The notes under the pieces: model-generated | Seen by the model: only the letters and a program-made list of their open reading frames with translations | Told to the model about the DNA's origin: nothing | The model's database searches: none | Origin: Aeromonas salmonicida subsp. salmonicida | GTDB lineage: Bacteria > Pseudomonadota > Gammaproteobacteria > Enterobacterales > Aeromonadaceae | DNA: 64,000 nucleotides | Assembly: GCF_001643305.1 (NCBI RefSeq) | Contig: NZ_LSGW01000069.1 | Coordinates: 1-64,000 of the forward strand | Direction: 5' to 3' | Position numbers and translations under genes: made by a program | Part shown: one piece after another, positions 8,457-17,154 of the stretch | Numbering within the stretch: the stretch's first letter is position 1 | How the letters are laid out: the number at the start of each line of letters is the position of its first letter

Positions 8457-9446
8457 TCAGGCGGGCTTGCGCAGGATCTGCTCGAGGTAGTGAGCAAAGC
8501 TGTGACCATGATGCTCCAGCAGTTTCGGGAACATGGAGATGGAAGTCATGCCGGGGAAGGTATTGATTTCGTTCAGCAGGATCTCGCCCTCTTCCGTCAG
8601 GAAGAAGTCGATGCGCGACAGATGTGTCAATTTGAGCTGACGGAACGCCTTGAGGGCATACTCGTGAATTGCATCGGCCTGCGCCTGGGTCAGGCCTTCG
8701 GCCTTGAGGCTGGTTGCCGTGTGGCTGGCGCTGCTGTACTTCTCTTCATAGGTGTAGAACTTGTCCTGCGGCACGCAGATCTCGCCAGGGTAGGTGGCAA
8801 TCAGCTCGTCACCGTACTGGTAGACAGCCACTTCCAGCTCACGGGGCTTGACCGCTTTTTCGATCAACACCTGCTCGGAGTAACCGAAGGCATCCTTGAT
8901 GCCCTGCAGCAGATCGGTTTCGTTGCTGGCGGAGTAGCAGCCCACGGAAGAACCCTGGGAGGCGGCCTTGATGAAGACCTTGCCCCACTTGGCCAGGGCG
9001 GCTTTTGCCTCGGTCAGGGCGGCGTCGTTCTGTTCGGTCAGGAACAGATAGGGTGTGTTGGGAATGCCGATGGCGGAGAGCCACAGCTTGGTGCTGATCT
9101 TGTTGAAGCAGATCTTGCTCGCCTCGGCATCGCAACCGAGATAAGGCAGGCCCGCCAGCTCGAGGAAGGATTGCAGATCGCCCGTCTCACCCGGGTAGCC
9201 GTGGATGCAGGGCACCACGTAGTCCACCGGACGGGCCACGCTGTCAAACGAGAGCAGCTTGTCCAGCCCCAGCTTGCACTCGCGGCCGTCGGCAGAGAAC
9301 CAGCGGTCAGCGAACATCTCGACCCGAGTCACTTCGACACCGGGCACCAAACCGAGTTGTTGCTCAAGGAAATTGGCGCTGCGCAGAGAGACTTCGTGTT
9401 CTGAGCCACCGCCGCCGCACAGCAGCAAGACATGCATGTTCTTCAT
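8457..9446 (-). CDS. ddl: D-alanine--D-alanine ligase
   Basis: A 329-residue cytoplasmic ATP-grasp ligase that joins two D-alanines for peptidoglycan precursor synthesis. Visible features are the N-terminal GGGGSEHEVSLRSA motif (substrate-binding loop), the central ATP-grasp segments KAASQGSSVGC and EKAVKPRELEVAVYQ, and the C-terminal metal/ATP-binding segment EGEILLNEINTFPGMT. The start is the ATG at 9446, which places the conserved glycine-rich strand near residue 10; the frame upstream is open but unlike the family. It is not inside a division-cell-wall (dcw) cluster, so it is a stand-alone ligase gene. Confidence 0.93.
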   Translation of the reverse strand: MKNMHVLLLCGGGGSEHEVSLRSANFLEQQLGLVPGVEVTRVEMFADRWFSADGRECKLGLDKLLSFDSVARPVDYVVPCIHGYPGETGDLQSFLELAGLPYLGCDAEASKICFNKISTKLWLSAIGIPNTPYLFLTEQNDAALTEAKAALAKWGKVFIKAASQGSSVGCYSASNETDLLQGIKDAFGYSEQVLIEKAVKPRELEVAVYQYGDELIATYPGEICVPQDKFYTYEEKYSSASHTATSLKAEGLTQAQADAIHEYALKAFRQLKLTHLSRIDFFLTEEGEILLNEINTFPGMTSISMFPKLLEHHGHSFAHYLEQILRKPA

Positions 9447-9637
9447 TAGATGTGATCCCTTGGGAAAAGCGGCCTCGTCATGACCATCTGATAATCCAAC
9501 CGTACTGAAAAACCGGACGAAGCCAAGTGCGGGCCAGTGTAGCAAGGGAAATCAAGCCTTGTCAGCCGATGGGAGCCCCATCCGCCGACAACAGCCTGAA
9601 AAATTCCTGCCTGTGTCAAAAATTGGACGAAAAGGGC

Positions 9638-10228
9638 TCAGCGCGGCGGATCTACCCGCCCCATGCCGTTGCCATTGACCCGAAACCAGCCGGCTATGCT
9701 GTAACGCTCACGATTGGCGGGCAGTACCTCGTGGGGGAACTCCTCCGACAGGAACAATACCAGCCGCCCTCCCTTGGGAGAGACATCCATCAAGAGCTGC
9801 TCATCGTTGTCATAGACCCTGAGCACACCACCCGCCTCAGGTTGCCAGTCGTTGTTGAGGTAAAAAACCGAGGTGAGACGGCGGTTCGACCGACCGGCGA
9901 AAGCATCCCGATGGGTGGCATAAAAATCCCCGCTGCGATAGCGGGCAAAATGGGCCTCATAATCGAACAGTCCCAGCATCAGCATGCGGTTGGCGGTGAG
10001 GCGCAGGGACTCCATGCGACCGAGATAGTCCGCCACTGGCGCGCCAAGGGAAGGTTCCAGCCAGTGGATCTGATCACGGCGAATATCGGGATTGCCCTGA
10101 TGCAGACTTTCCCGTCCAATCCCGGCCGGATGCCACGCATGGGGCAAGCAGGCTTTGAGGGCATCCACCTCAACAGCGGTTAAAAAGTCATCCACAATCA
10201 CCCATCCCCGGGTGTAAATGGCATCCAT
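9638..10228 (-). CDS. 2OG-Fe(II) oxygenase family protein
   Basis: A 196-residue double-stranded beta-helix dioxygenase. The iron ligands are visible as HxD in FYATHRDAF and the distal histidine in SEEFPHEVL, with the 2-oxoglutarate-binding arginine in RYSIAGWFRVN. It resembles the prolyl-4-hydroxylase-like 2OG-Fe(II) proteins common in Gammaproteobacteria, whose substrates are mostly unknown. I chose the ATG at 10228 (MDAIYTRGWVIVDDF), where similarity to the family begins; its ribosome site is poor. A TTG at 10306 with AGGAG twelve bases upstream would add 26 residues. No operon partner is evident. Confidence 0.82.
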   Translation of the reverse strand: MDAIYTRGWVIVDDFLTAVEVDALKACLPHAWHPAGIGRESLHQGNPDIRRDQIHWLEPSLGAPVADYLGRMESLRLTANRMLMLGLFDYEAHFARYRSGDFYATHRDAFAGRSNRRLTSVFYLNNDWQPEAGGVLRVYDNDEQLLMDVSPKGGRLVLFLSEEFPHEVLPANRERYSIAGWFRVNGNGMGRVDPPR

Positions 10229-10523
10229 GACGGCTTGATAGTCCAAGATTGGCTCGCAATAAGTGGAGAGAGGGCGCTTTTTAGCGACTTCCTGGCCTGG
10301 GCACAAACCAGTTTGCTTCTCCTGAGAAGTCCCACCATCAATACGCTATCCCGCCACAGAAGGCGCCCTTTATCGTACCGGCCTCGCCGCTCTGTGATCT
10401 GGCTCGACAAAAGGATGCATGAGGGGAGGCAAACCCGGCACTTGCTGCTTGCCTCGGGATCCCGGGCCCGTTAACGTGCATAACCACTGCCCTGAATGGG
10501 CCCCATCCTCTCTGGAGTGCACC

Positions 10524-11000
10524 ATGTCTCTGCCCGATCTTCCCCTGCAACGCCTCGATGGTACCGAATTCTCTCTCACCGCCCTGCAAGGTCAGGTCAT
10601 TCTGGTGGTCAACGTGGCCAGCCGCTGTGGTTTTACCCCCCAATACACGGGCCTGGAGGCACTCTACCAGCAGCTGGGACCCAAAGGGCTGGTGATCTTG
10701 GGCTTCCCCTGCGATCAGTTCGGCCATCAGGAGCCGGGGGATGCGGACGAAATCGCCCGCTTCTGCTCGCTGGATTATCCGGTCAGCTTCCCCATCATGG
10801 CCAAGTGCGAAGTCAACGGCGAGCACGCCCACCCCTTCTATCGCTGGCTTAAACAACAAAAACCCGGGCTGCTGGGGCTGGAAAACGTCAAATGGAACTT
10901 CACCAAGTTCCTCATCAACCGTGAGGGTGAGGTGGTGGAGCGCTTCGCCCCCCAGACCAAGCCAGAGAGCCTGCTGGACGAGATAAGCGCACTGCTCTGA
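10524..11000 (+). CDS. Glutathione peroxidase (thioredoxin-fold)
   Basis: A 158-residue peroxidase. The catalytic tetrad is visible: the cysteine in NVASRCGFTPQY, the glutamine in FPCDQFGHQEPG, the tryptophan in NVKWNFTKFL and the nearby asparagine. It uses cysteine, not selenocysteine, and reduces hydrogen or lipid peroxides with glutathione or thioredoxin; E. coli BtuE is a comparable enzyme. The ATG at 10524 has GGAG seven bases upstream. It is divergent from the oxygenase gene with about 295 bases between starts, so each probably has its own promoter. Confidence 0.92.
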   Translation: MSLPDLPLQRLDGTEFSLTALQGQVILVVNVASRCGFTPQYTGLEALYQQLGPKGLVILGFPCDQFGHQEPGDADEIARFCSLDYPVSFPIMAKCEVNGEHAHPFYRWLKQQKPGLLGLENVKWNFTKFLINREGEVVERFAPQTKPESLLDEISALL

Positions 11001-11228
11001 GCCTCGCCAGCAGGTTGATGCGGGACCAGACTCACGCAGCGGCCCGGGCAAGTGACACGGCTGCTGCGTGCAGGCCGCACATCTGCTATATTACGCCCCC
11101 ATTATCTTTTCTATGTCGTGGCTGGCTGCCCAGGTGGTCCGCTGCGTCTTATGTTGTGGCAGGCCAGGCGTTAGCGCCTGTCTGTCACTCGTTGAGCCCA
11201 AGGCTCACCTCAGGAGTCTCTCTCGAAC

Positions 11229-12620
11229 ATGTCATTTAACGAACTGGGTCTGTCACCGCACATTCTGCGGGCCGTCAAGGAATTGGGTTACGAACAGCCA
11301 ACCCCCATCCAGCAGCAAGCCATTCCGGCTGTGCTGGCAGGCCAGGATGTGCTGGGCGGCGCCCAGACAGGCACAGGTAAAACGGCCGGTTTCACCCTGC
11401 CCATGTTGCACCGTCTGATGGCCAACCATGGCCGTGGTGGCCGTCGTCAGGTACGCGCCCTGGTGCTGACCCCGACCCGTGAACTGGCCGCCCAGGTGGG
11501 CGAAAGCATCATCAAGTACGCCCATCACCTGCCGTTTCGCACCCTGATCGCCTACGGCGGCGTCAGCATCAAGCCCAACCTGGAGGCCATCAAGCTCGGC
11601 GTCGACATCCTGGTCGCGACCCCGGGCCGCCTGCTGGATCTGCTGACCCAGCGCGCCCTCACCCTGACCGAGCTGGAAGTGCTGGTGCTGGATGAGGCGG
11701 ATCGCATGCTCGACATGGGCTTCATCACCGACATTCGCCGCATCATGAAGGCGCTGCCGGAAGAGCGGCAGACCCTGCTGTTCTCCGCCACCTTCTCCAA
11801 CGAGATCAAGGAGCTGGCCGACGATCTGCTGAAGAGCCCGACCCTGATCGAGGTGAGCCCGAGCAACAGCACGGCCGAGCAGGTCAACCAGCGCATCATC
11901 AAGGTCGACCGCGAGCGCAAGCGCGAGCTGCTCTCCCACATGATCGGCCGCAACAACTGGCAACGGGTGCTGGTGTTCGTGCGCACCAAGCAGATCGCCG
12001 ACCGTCTCGCCCACCAGATGGAAAAAGACGGCCTCAATACCGTCGCCATCCACGGTGACAAGAGCCAGGGTGCCCGCAACCGGGCGCTGGCGGATTTTCG
12101 GGAAGGCAAGGTACGGGTGCTGGTCGCCACCGACATCGCCGCCCGTGGTCTCGATATCGATCAGCTGCCCCATGTGATCAACTTCGAGCTGCCGCAAGTG
12201 GCCGAGGATTATATCCACCGCATCGGTCGTACCGGCCGTGCCGGTCGTGGCGGCGAAGCCATCTCTCTGGTCAGCCAGGATGAACAGGATCAACTCAAGG
12301 CCATCGAGTCCCTGATCGGCCTCAGCATACCGAGCGAGATCCTGGCCGGTTATGAGCCGAGCGGCAAACCGACTCGCCAGACCCTGCCGGGCAGCAAGCC
12401 GGTACAAAACCCGCCGCGGGATCGCGGCCATGCCAACGCCAAGCACAATGCCAAGGCGCCCGCCAAAGGCAGCAAAGGCAAGCCCAAAGCCGATGGCAGC
12501 AAGCAACCGGCGCCGGCGCGCCAGAAGGATCGCGGTGGCGTGGACGCAGGGCTCACCCCGATGCGCCGCCTGCCCCGGGCCCAGCGCGACAGCTATCAGG
12601 ACAACTCCAACGAGGAGTAA
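11229..12620 (+). CDS. rhlE: DEAD-box RNA helicase RhlE
   Basis: A 463-residue ATP-dependent RNA helicase. In order: Q motif ([12 protein letters not shown]), motif I AQTGTGKT (residues 45-52), PTRELA (82-87), DEAD (155-158), SAT (186-188), then the second RecA domain with [13 protein letters not shown]. The tail after about residue 375 is lysine- and proline-rich and low in complexity, typical of the RhlE group, where it promotes RNA binding. RhlE proteins act in ribosome assembly and RNA turnover, often in the cold. The 5' leader from 11001 to 11228 is long, and a small GAGCC/GGCTC hairpin sits just before the start. A strong terminator follows. Confidence 0.93.
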   Translation: MSFNELGLSPHILRAVKELGYEQPTPIQQQAIPAVLAGQDVLGGAQTGTGKTAGFTLPMLHRLMANHGRGGRRQVRALVLTPTRELAAQVGESIIKYAHHLPFRTLIAYGGVSIKPNLEAIKLGVDILVATPGRLLDLLTQRALTLTELEVLVLDEADRMLDMGFITDIRRIMKALPEERQTLLFSATFSNEIKELADDLLKSPTLIEVSPSNSTAEQVNQRIIKVDRERKRELLSHMIGRNNWQRVLVFVRTKQIADRLAHQMEKDGLNTVAIHGDKSQGARNRALADFREGKVRVLVATDIAARGLDIDQLPHVINFELPQVAEDYIHRIGRTGRAGRGGEAISLVSQDEQDQLKAIESLIGLSIPSEILAGYEPSGKPTRQTLPGSKPVQNPPRDRGHANAKHNAKAPAKGSKGKPKADGSKQPAPARQKDRGGVDAGLTPMRRLPRAQRDSYQDNSNEE

Positions 12621-12651
12621 GGCCGGACATGAGCTGCCCGCACTGAAAAAT

Positions 12652-12678
12652 AAAAAACCGCCGAAAGGCGGTTTTTTA
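12652..12678. terminator. Terminator between rhlE and the YjaB-like gene
   Basis: The hairpin AAAACCGCC, GAAA, GGCGGTTTT is flanked by A and T runs on both sides, so it serves rhlE and the convergent acetyltransferase gene. Confidence 0.9.
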
Positions 12679-12691
12679 TTGGCGGGATAGA

Positions 12692-13138
12692 TCACACCTT
12701 TTCGAAATCTGCCAGCACCATATGCAACAGCGGATAGGGCTTGCCCTGGCCATCCAGTGGCGAGCGCCCCGTCACGACGAACCCCATGCGCTGGTAGAAG
12801 CCGAGCGCCTGCACATTCTGCTCGTTGACGTCCACCCTGGTTGCCCCTTGGCGGCTGATGGCATGGGCCACCAGCAGGCGTCCGATGCCACGGCCTCTTG
12901 CCTCGGGTGCGAGAAACAGCATCTCGATATTGCCATCGTGCACGCCGCAAAAACCGGTGATACCTGTCTCGTCCCTGGCACAGACCAGATCGACGGCCGC
13001 GAAATAGTGCTCCAGGATCAGCGGCTTGAGGGCATCTATCTCCGCCTCTGGCAGAAAGTGGTGAGTGGCGCGTACCGAGGCTTCCCAGAGGCTGATCAGG
13101 GTCGAGTGATCCCGCGTCTTTGCTTGTTCAATCTTCAT
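12692..13138 (-). CDS. yjaB: GNAT acetyltransferase, YjaB-like
   Basis: A 148-residue GCN5-related N-acetyltransferase. The acetyl-CoA-binding motif is RGRGIGRLL, and the C-terminal segments NEQNVQALGFYQRMGF, VTGRS and GKPYPLL are the parts most like E. coli YjaB. The acceptor substrate is not established. It lies 32 bases downstream of a broken acetyltransferase gene on the same strand, probably in one transcript, and ends at the terminator shared with rhlE. Confidence 0.87.
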   Translation of the reverse strand: MKIEQAKTRDHSTLISLWEASVRATHHFLPEAEIDALKPLILEHYFAAVDLVCARDETGITGFCGVHDGNIEMLFLAPEARGRGIGRLLVAHAISRQGATRVDVNEQNVQALGFYQRMGFVVTGRSPLDGQGKPYPLLHMVLADFEKV

Positions 13139-13170
13139 GACATGACTCTTGTTGTGTGGCGTGAACAGCC

Positions 13171-13612
13171 TTACCGGAGAGGCTCGGCTGTGCCTTTGGC
13201 ATCCACTTGCTTGATGATGAATCCTTTCTCGATGCCGGCCTTGAAACCCAGCTTTTCATACAGGCGGTGGGCCGCCTCACGGCCCTCCCCCGACAGCAGC
13301 ATCACCTTGTAGCAATCCTGTTGCCAGGCGATGGCCAGCGCCTGCTCGAGCACTTGCTGGCTCAACCCCTGGCGCCGAAAGCGGGCCGCCGTGATCACGT
13401 GCTCTATGATGCCAAACGGCCTGCCACCGTTGGTGAGGGTGGGGATCACCCCCAGCTGGCAGGTGGCGGCAAGCTGTCCATCCACCTCGGCGACGATAAG
13501 CCGTACATGGGATTGGGCCAGCAAGGAGGCAAGGGCCACCTCGGCTTCAACCAAGATAAAGGGTCAGCAAACCCGCTACGTCTTGTTCATTGCACGTTCT
13601 GATCACCACCAT
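13171..13612 (-). pseudogene. GNAT acetyltransferase gene broken by frameshift/deletion
   Basis: A gene start is visible at 13612: AGGAGG, six bases, then ATG opening a frame that reads MVVIRTCNEQDVAGLLTLYL, a typical GNAT N-terminus, before a TGA at 13549-13547. From about 13554 the next frame continues the same protein (VEAEVALASLLAQS, the GIIEHVITAARFRRQG motif, and YEKLGF near the end) down to the stop at 13171. In related acetyltransferases the sequence between these halves is about eight residues longer, in the form RQLHPDDP, so a deletion of about 20-25 bases with loss of frame explains the break. The downstream half alone could start at TTG 13554 but lacks the first strand and helix. 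A sequencing error cannot be excluded. Confidence 0.8.
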
Positions 13613-13658
13613 GGGGATCCTCCTGATCTTGTTCCCGATGCAGCGTCACCCATGGGCC

Positions 13659-13991
13659 CTAAGCCGGCCTTGGTGCAAACATGATGATGGCCATGCCGAA
13701 CAGCGCCACCAGCGAACCCACCAGATCCCAGAGTGTGGGTCTGATACCGTCCACCAGCCAGAGCCAGAGGATGGCGACAAAGATATAGACGCCACCATAG
13801 GCGGCATAGACACGGCCAGCAGCGGTCGGATGCAGTGAAAGCAGCCAGGCAAACAGCACCAGACTCAAACCCGCTGGCAACAGCAGCCAGACACTCCGGC
13901 CCTGTGTCAGCCAGAGATAGGGCAGATAACAGCCGACGATTTCGGCCACCGCAGTGATCAGAAACAGCCCAATCGTTTTGAGTTCTACCAT
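13659..13991 (-). CDS. ynfA: YnfA-family small membrane protein
   Basis: A 110-residue protein of the UPF0060/YnfA family with four predicted membrane spans. The motifs [13 protein letters not shown] near the N-terminus and [14 protein letters not shown] in the middle are diagnostic. YnfA is grouped with small multidrug-resistance-like transporters and appears to act as a dimer; its natural substrate is uncertain. The length equals the family norm. It lies upstream of, and in the same direction as, the two acetyltransferase genes, separated from the broken one by 46 bases. Confidence 0.9.
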   Translation of the reverse strand: MVELKTIGLFLITAVAEIVGCYLPYLWLTQGRSVWLLLPAGLSLVLFAWLLSLHPTAAGRVYAAYGGVYIFVAILWLWLVDGIRPTLWDLVGSLVALFGMAIIMFAPRPA

Positions 13992-14097
13992 GATGTGTCT
14001 CTATCGCCCTTGCTAAACAGGCTGAATGTTAAAATAAATCATCAAGTTATGTAAGCACAGCGAAAAAAGACGGGATTGGAATGGCAAGAAGGCGAGC

Positions 14098-14124
14098 CTT
14101 CCCCCGCGAGCACGGGGGAAGGTG
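14098..14124 (-). terminator. Hairpin after the DUF5718 gene
   Basis: Arms CCTTCCCCCG and CGGGGGAAGG lie immediately beyond the stop at 14131. There is no T run, so termination is only likely. Confidence 0.45.
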
Positions 14125-14130
14125 GTGGTA

Positions 14131-14976
14131 TTAGCGGGTTTTGACCGCTTGCAGCAGGGCTGACACATCCGGCCCGAACTGGCGGGTGCGAATGGCCTCG
14201 CGGATATCACTTTCGCTATAACGGCTGGCCGGATAGACCAGCACACAGGACGTATCGCCGGGCTTGAGGAAGTGGGTCTCACCAAAAGGGGTATAACGGG
14301 TGGCGCCTATGCTGATCAGTGCATGTGAAGGGTGCCCAGCCTGGGCCAGCAGCCCCTGGATATGTTCTGCCGGGCCCTCATCCTGCTGATGGTTGAACTT
14401 GTCGATGGCCCAGTCCAGCAGCTGTCGATGAAAATAGCTGTAATCAACGGCGGCGCTGTCTACCCCGTAAACGTGCAGCTCGCCATTGCGCTCCAGATAG
14501 CAGGCGATGCGATAGTCATCAAGCTCGCAACCCGCGGTAAAACCAGTGAGTGGCAGCAGATTGGCTGCCAGCCCCTTGCTCTCTTCCCCCCAGTTTTTCT
14601 TCTCGCTGATCTTCTTGGCATTGGGACGACGAATGGAGCAGTCGTTATAGGCCCCAAAAGCGCGAGGATGGATGGCAACCACCTGGGTGCCTGCGTACTC
14701 CAGCTCGCACCAGAGCGCGACTTCCGGCTCGATCTGCACCTTCTCGTCACCACTGACCGCCGCCTCTGGCAGCAAGATGGCCTTCTCGCTCAGGGGGAAG
14801 ACGCCGAGCTGACCCGGGTGACCCGGCACATAGAAGGGAAACAGCGCCTTGGGCGCTGTGGTATCACGCACCACCACAGCCACGAAATCCGAGGCTTCTC
14901 CAGCCTGCTCCAGGTGGCCGGCGAAGTTGCCCGCCACCCCGAGTCCGATAAATTTGCTCTCTGCTGTCACTTGCAT
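14131..14976 (-). CDS. DUF5718-family protein
   Basis: A 281-residue soluble protein of a conserved but uncharacterised gammaproteobacterial family. The N-terminal FIGLGVAGNFAGHLEQAGEA stretch resembles what I remember of DUF5718 and looks like a fumarylacetoacetase-type region. Later segments include LPEAAVSGDEKVQIEPEVA and KPGDTSCVLVYPASRYSE. The fold may be related to the fumarylacetoacetate hydrolase group, but that is only an impression. The start at 14976 has AGGTGA five bases upstream. A large imperfect hairpin (14991-15050) lies directly before the ribosome site. Confidence 0.75.
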   Translation of the reverse strand: MQVTAESKFIGLGVAGNFAGHLEQAGEASDFVAVVVRDTTAPKALFPFYVPGHPGQLGVFPLSEKAILLPEAAVSGDEKVQIEPEVALWCELEYAGTQVVAIHPRAFGAYNDCSIRRPNAKKISEKKNWGEESKGLAANLLPLTGFTAGCELDDYRIACYLERNGELHVYGVDSAAVDYSYFHRQLLDWAIDKFNHQQDEGPAEHIQGLLAQAGHPSHALISIGATRYTPFGETHFLKPGDTSCVLVYPASRYSESDIREAIRTRQFGPDVSALLQAVKTR

Positions 14977-15405
14977 CTGATCACCTGCATCTTGCCAAAG
15001 CGGGGGTAGCTGGCCCATCAAGCGGGAGCAGCTACCGCGAAAGTGGCAAGGATTAAACCACAGGGGCCTGTTCCCGCCCAGTCCGGGCGCCCTATCCTGT
15101 GCGCCAGCGCGAACTTTTTGGCGCCCATTGGCGACTCTCTAACCAGGGACTCACCACCTGTTAACACCCGTTTTTCATTCCCTCTCTTACTGACAGACTG
15201 GCGGCCAGCCGGATCACTGACAAAGGCAATCCGCCGATCAGCAACGCCTGCAGAAAAGCGCTCTGCTGGAAAATCACAAAGCGCAAACGAGCCCGACGGG
15301 AAACAGAGCATTTCCATCTCCAGCAAGGCTCACACCTTGGGCCAACCCCTCAACTTTGGTAGGCTGCCATCCAGCACACGCCAGCAGCTTACAAGGACAG
15401 TCTCA
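14977..15405. other. Intergenic region between divergent DUF5718 gene and cyaB
   Basis: About 430 bases without a convincing gene. It must hold both promoters. The only clear structure is the inverted repeat at 14991-15050. Frames that cross it have unlikely composition and no ribosome sites. Confidence 0.7.
14991..15050 (-). promoter_or_regulatory. Two-part inverted repeat in the DUF5718 5' region
   Basis: Outer arms CTTGCCA/TGGCAAG and inner arms GGTAGCT/AGCTACC enclose an 18-base loop. On the minus strand it would form a hairpin in the mRNA ending some 14 bases before the start codon, where it could mask or present the ribosome site. Confidence 0.45.
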
Positions 15406-15948
15406 ATGTCACAGGATCATTTTCAGGGCCGCTATGAAGTCGAATTCAAATATCGACTGGATGACAGACCCGCCTTAATCTCCACGCTCAAGACGCTGGA
15501 TCCGGAAGTCATGCTGGAAAACAATCTGGAACAGGACAGCTACTTCGACACACCGGAACCGACCCTGGCCACAGAGGGCAAGAGCCTGGTGATCCGTACC
15601 ATGCAGCCTTCCGGCATAAAGCTCTGGATCGTCAAGGGGCCCGAGCGGGATCGCTGCGAGGCGGTCAATATCACGGACGCCGACAAGGCTGCGAGCATGC
15701 TGCAGACCCTGGGTTATCAGCAGGTGCTGGCCATCAGCAAGCGTCGCAGCATTTACTTCGTTGGCCCCTTCCACGTCACGCTGGATCACTTGGACGGGCT
15801 CGGCGACTTTGCCGAGCTGGCCATCATGACCGATGACGAAGATCGGTTGGAGGAATATAGAGCCGAGTTGGAGCATCTGGCGATAAAGCTGGGCTTGAAG
15901 CAGCGAGAATATCGATCCTATAAGGAGTTATGTGAGCTTAATCAATAA
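15406..15948 (+). CDS. cyaB: Class IV adenylate cyclase CyaB (CYTH domain)
   Basis: A 180-residue CYTH-fold enzyme that makes cyclic AMP from ATP. It clearly matches AC2/CyaB, the thermophilic cyclase described from Aeromonas hydrophila. The N-terminal EVEFKYR is the ExExK signature of the triphosphate tunnel family; the long central block KSLVIRTMQPSGIKLWIVKG and then DRCEAVNITDADKAASML and KRRSIYFVGPFHVT line the tunnel. The C-terminus is shorter than the 193 residues I recall for A. hydrophila and differs there. The ATG at 15406 has AAGGA eight bases upstream; the frame further upstream is not coding. It is additional to the usual class I CyaA of this group, which lies elsewhere. Confidence 0.93.
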   Translation: MSQDHFQGRYEVEFKYRLDDRPALISTLKTLDPEVMLENNLEQDSYFDTPEPTLATEGKSLVIRTMQPSGIKLWIVKGPERDRCEAVNITDADKAASMLQTLGYQQVLAISKRRSIYFVGPFHVTLDHLDGLGDFAELAIMTDDEDRLEEYRAELEHLAIKLGLKQREYRSYKELCELNQ

Positions 15949-16027
15949 GTTATATTTTTAACTTTGGTATAAAAATCACGCTTTATCTAAACATCAAAAA
16001 ACAACTGATTAAACAAAGGAATGTATT

Positions 16028-16540
16028 TTGAAACCCTATCTCGGTGCCCTTTTTTCCTTGCTTGCTGTCGGCTGCAGCTCGACCTATCAACAAGCCAATG
16101 TACAAACGATGACCAATAAACTCGATGCCAGTCAGGGGGTACTCATTTCGCAACCCCAAGATGGGTCATATGAAACTACGCAGTATCAGAATTCGGGGCA
16201 AATGACGGCCCAGGCAATCTATACGGCATTTTCCAAGAAGGCTCACAGAGTCGAGATCACGACCAGTTGTCATGGAGATCCTTGCCTGACCAACATTGAG
16301 CCGACTCAGTTCAGATATTATGTGAAACCCGTCATTCTACATTGGGAGGAACGGGCAACAGAATGGTCTGGAAAACCGGATGTAATTGAAATTCAGGTAG
16401 TTATCTACGATACCTTGAGCAAAAAGAGCATAGCCAACAGCTCATTTAAGGGAAAAAGCAAATGGGCTACATTTGGTGGCGATCATCCACAAGATCTGCT
16501 GCCGGAACCGACTGAAAAATACGTGAATGCTCTCTACTGA
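16028..16540 (+). CDS. DUF4823 lipoprotein
   Basis: A 170-residue outer-membrane lipoprotein candidate. The start is TTG at 16028 with AAAGGA eight bases upstream; the nearby ATG at 16021 is out of frame. The N-terminus has a short charged region, a hydrophobic stretch and the lipobox AVGC (cysteine near residue 16). The C-terminal half (ILHWEERATEWSGKPD, then GKSKWATFGGDHPQDLLPEP) is the DUF4823 signature. Function is unknown. The gene is visibly more AT-rich than its neighbours, which may point to transfer. It ends 25 bases before the Nudix gene and may be cotranscribed with it. Confidence 0.85.
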   Translation: MKPYLGALFSLLAVGCSSTYQQANVQTMTNKLDASQGVLISQPQDGSYETTQYQNSGQMTAQAIYTAFSKKAHRVEITTSCHGDPCLTNIEPTQFRYYVKPVILHWEERATEWSGKPDVIEIQVVIYDTLSKKSIANSSFKGKSKWATFGGDHPQDLLPEPTEKYVNALY

Positions 16541-16565
16541 CCATTTGAACCACCGGGACACAATC

Positions 16566-16958
16566 ATGATCGACAAACTCGCCTGGCTGACCTTCAAGGA
16601 TCAGCAACTGCTCTGCGCCCGTTCCCACGGCAAGGCCATCTACTACATTCCCGGCGGCAAACGCGAGGCGGGAGAGAGCGATGAAGCGGCGCTGATGCGA
16701 GAAATCGAGGAGGAGCTGAGCGTGACCCTGCAAGCCGACACCTTGCGCCTTGCCTGCGAATTCAGCGCCCAGGCCGATGGCAAGCCTGAAGGCGTGCAGG
16801 TCCGATTGCGCTGTTACACCGGTGAAGCCAGCGGTACACCTGTTGCCTCGGCCGAGATCGCCGAACTGCGCTGGCTCGATAGCCGCCACCTCGAACAGAT
16901 TTCCCCCGTGTCCCGCCTGCTGTTCGCCTGGCTGGCAGAGCAAAACCTTATCCGCTAA
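16566..16958 (+). CDS. Nudix hydrolase
   Basis: A 130-residue enzyme with a Nudix box at about residues 31-53 (GGKREAGESDEAALMREIEEEL), matching G-x5-E-x7-R-E-U-x-E-E; the last consensus glycine is replaced by serine. These enzymes cleave nucleoside diphosphates linked to another group. The short form with the CYTGEASGTP and IAELRWLDS segments resembles MutT-like members that act on oxidised or deoxy nucleotides, but the substrate is not settled. The start ATG at 16566 lies shortly after the lipoprotein stop. Confidence 0.88.
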   Translation: MIDKLAWLTFKDQQLLCARSHGKAIYYIPGGKREAGESDEAALMREIEEELSVTLQADTLRLACEFSAQADGKPEGVQVRLRCYTGEASGTPVASAEIAELRWLDSRHLEQISPVSRLLFAWLAEQNLIR

Positions 16959-17154
16959 GACGTGCGGCTGATGAACCCGTGGTGGGGCTGATGGACAAGC
17001 GTGATCCTGCGCACCCTGCAGAGGTGCCCGACTTGAAATCGGCACCAGAAAAGGCGAATCTGACCAGTCATGCTGATGACACTGGATTGTATCTGTGCAT
17101 TCAGCCGCAGCGGGCAAGACCCGCTGTCGCGACCACGTTTGACAAGGACTCTCG

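Noticed and set aside
11253..12950. A 565-codon minus-strand frame opposite rhlE
   Set aside because: It is antisense to a clear DEAD-box helicase, has low-complexity composition and no family resemblance; GC-rich DNA produces such long antisense frames.
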